From Chloroflexota bacterium (GTDB lineage Bacteria; Chloroflexota; Anaerolineae; Caldilineales; Caldilineaceae): a stretch of 45,042 nt of DNA. The stretch spans positions 1-45,042 of the forward strand of contig JASGTU010000060.1 of the NCBI GenBank assembly GCA_030058085.1, in the 5' to 3' direction. The position numbers were made by a program, and so were the translations under genes. Under the pieces are notes generated by a model that worked only from the letters and a program-made list of their open reading frames with translations, was not told the DNA's origin and ran no database searches. Positions 43,931 to 45,042 of this stretch are shown piece after piece (within the stretch, counting starts at the first letter, position 1; the number at the start of each line of letters is the position of its first letter).

Positions 43931-45042
43931 GCGGCATCGTCGCCGGCGCGGCCGGCCTGCGCGTCCAGTAAGCGGCGCAGTTCGGTCAGGGCGCGGCGCA
44001 GCGCGTCGATCTGCTGCTGTGCCGGGGCGTCGCTGCCGGCGGGCAGCGCATCCAGCAGAGCGTCGACCTGTGCGGCTAACTGCTCGGCGCTGCGGCGGAG
44101 TGCAGCAGAGACCTGGTGCGTTTCGTCCAGGCTGCGCCGCTGGGCGGCTAGGCGGGCGGCAAGTTCCTGCAGGCCGGCGACGGCGCGCAGGTTGAAGGCT
44201 TCCTGCCGCTGCAGCGTCGGGTCGATGTACGGCTCGCGCAGATGAGAGGTCAGGTTGCGCCGCACCCAGGCGATCAGCGGGCCGGCGTAGGGGGTGGGCG
44301 AGCGCACCCGGTAGTCTGCGAGCATGACGCGGGCCATCGCCTTAAGCTGTTCTAGGTCGTCGACCAGTGTCCAGGCCTGCGCCGCGTATTCAGCGGGCGC
44401 GGCGCGGCTGCGGTCAAGCGGCGGCGGTTCCGGCGCGGACTCGGCGCGTTGATGGAGGGGCAGCCAGCCGCAGGCAGCGTTTGTGACTTCGCTCCACGCC
44501 TGGCGGTACGCTTCCTGCGAATGGCGGGCGGCGAGGTCGAGGCTGCGGCGCGCCATCGTCCCGTAGAAGGCGTCGTCAGAGAAGAGCCGGGCGGCTGTAT
44601 CCGCCGCGTCGCGGGGGGCGGCTTCCTGCTCGGCAAGTAGTGCGGCGAGCGCGTCGCCGGGCAGGTCGATCAGGGGCAGGCCGCAGGCAGCGGCTTCGAG
44701 GCTGCGCCGGATGGAGGTGCGGTCGTCGTCGAGCGCTATGAAGGCGTCGGCTAGGCGATAAGGTTGGGCCGGGCCGGCGAGAGACGGCAGACGCACGACG
44801 GGGAGCGCGTCGCCCAGGTCCGCGGCGGCGAAGGGCGTCTCCCCGGCTAGGGCGAGGACGGTATTGGGTAGGCGGGCGTGGACGCGGCGCATGAACGCAG
44901 CCAGTTCGTCCAGGCGCGGCGCGGCGTGCGCCGGCGGCATCGCCAACAGGACGTGGCGGCCAAGCAGGTCGAGGCTGCGCCGCAGTTCCGCATCCGGCGG
45001 CGCGGGCGAGAAATCGGCCAGGGAGACCGGCGGCGGGATGAC
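43927..45042 (-). CDS. Glycosyltransferase with C-terminal coiled coil (5' end outside window)
   Basis: Only the C-terminal 371 codons are present; the frame is open through the right edge. The first visible part (VIPPPVSLADFSP at the edge, PNTVLALAGETP, a DRTSIRRSLEAAACGLPLIDLPGD donor-site-like stretch near 44700) is a GT4-type donor domain, in which the usual EX7E reads EX6G-like, so the metal-free donor site is uncertain. From about 44300 downstream it carries SPTPYAGPLIAWVRRNLTSHLREPYIDPTLQRQEAFN, a segment found after GT domains in some envelope glycosyltransferases, and then a long heptad-rich region (coiled coil). It overlaps the DUF2079 start by four bases (ATGA). First visible gene of glycan locus B. 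Confidence 0.75.
   Translation of the reverse strand, partial: VIPPPVSLADFSPAPPDAELRRSLDLLGRHVLLAMPPAHAAPRLDELAAFMRRVHARLPNTVLALAGETPFAAADLGDALPVVRLPSLAGPAQPYRLADAFIALDDDRTSIRRSLEAAACGLPLIDLPGDALAALLAEQEAAPRDAADTAARLFSDDAFYGTMARRSLDLAARHSQEAYRQAWSEVTNAACGWLPLHQRAESAPEPPPLDRSRAAPAEYAAQAWTLVDDLEQLKAMARVMLADYRVRSPTPYAGPLIAWVRRNLTSHLREPYIDPTLQRQEAFNLRAVAGLQELAARLAAQRRSLDETHQVSAALRRSAEQLAAQVDALLDALPAGSDAPAQQQIDALRRALTELRRLLDAQAGRAGDDAA

Overview
The window is GC-rich (most third codon positions are G or C), densely coded bacterial chromosome with no rRNA, tRNA, CRISPR array or transposase that I could find. The gene complement suggests a member of the Chloroflexota, probably the Anaerolineae/Caldilineae side. 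It includes a topoisomerase I whose C-terminus is built of Toprim-type repeats rather than zinc fingers, a type 2 IPP isomerase next to a prenyltransferase, polyphosphate glucokinase, class III PPK2, an SUI1/YciH protein, a SpaA/LysM surface protein and DUF2079 membrane proteins. That assignment is an inference from gene content, not a phylogeny.

Layout. 1-2.7 kb: topA. 2.7-4.0 kb: a Cys/Met-metabolism PLP enzyme, divergent from a 2-oxoacid dehydrogenase operon (E1 alpha, E1 beta, E2; 4.5-8.2 kb) with a long leader and a strong terminator. 8.4-10.5 kb: isoprenoid pair (IDI-2, polyprenyl synthase). 11.0-12.7 kb: a secreted SpaA-repeat/LysM protein behind a long structured leader. 12.9-19.1 kb: surface-glycan locus A (GT4, SDR epimerase, DegT aminotransferase, DUF2079). 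19.2-21.3 kb: two unrecognised proteins behind a near-ideal promoter. 21.7-24.3 kb: two tandem GlgC-type ADP-glucose pyrophosphorylases, the second with reversed charges at two catalytic positions. 24.4-26.3 kb: SUI1, macro-domain protein, AEC permease. 26.5-28.5 kb: polyphosphate enzymes PPK2 and PPGK plus a VOC protein. 28.7-31.4 kb: lipocalin-like lipoprotein, Nudix hydrolase, CorA. 31.7-35.1 kb: overlapping operon of a PrsW-like protein lacking key glutamates, a single-pass unknown and a secreted trypsin-like protease. 35.4-36.6 kb: RNase D behind six 12-bp tandem repeats. 36.6-40.1 kb: large FAD/Fe-S oxidase and a small membrane protein. 40.1-45.0 kb: surface-glycan locus B (GT, DUF2079, ROK kinase, a 37-codon ORF, epimerase), running off the right edge.

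How the parts fit. Two loci pair glycosyltransferases and SDR epimerases with DUF2079 membrane proteins, suggesting envelope glycan assembly; the SpaA/LysM protein and the membrane/secreted protease operon are further envelope functions. PPGK can make glucose-6-phosphate from glucose and polyphosphate, PPK2 can make nucleotides from polyphosphate, and the GlgC pair directs glucose-1-phosphate to glycogen, so a polyphosphate/glycogen storage theme runs through 21.7-28.5 kb.

The most unusual items are the charge-reversed GlgC paralog, the degenerate-PrsW/unknown/protease operon, the SDR epimerase lacking its catalytic Tyr, a 7-bp-period repeat, two separate 12-bp-period repeats (one leader, one coding), a paired TGACGTCA palindrome in a divergent promoter region, and an uncatalogued 37-aa ORF inside glycan locus B.
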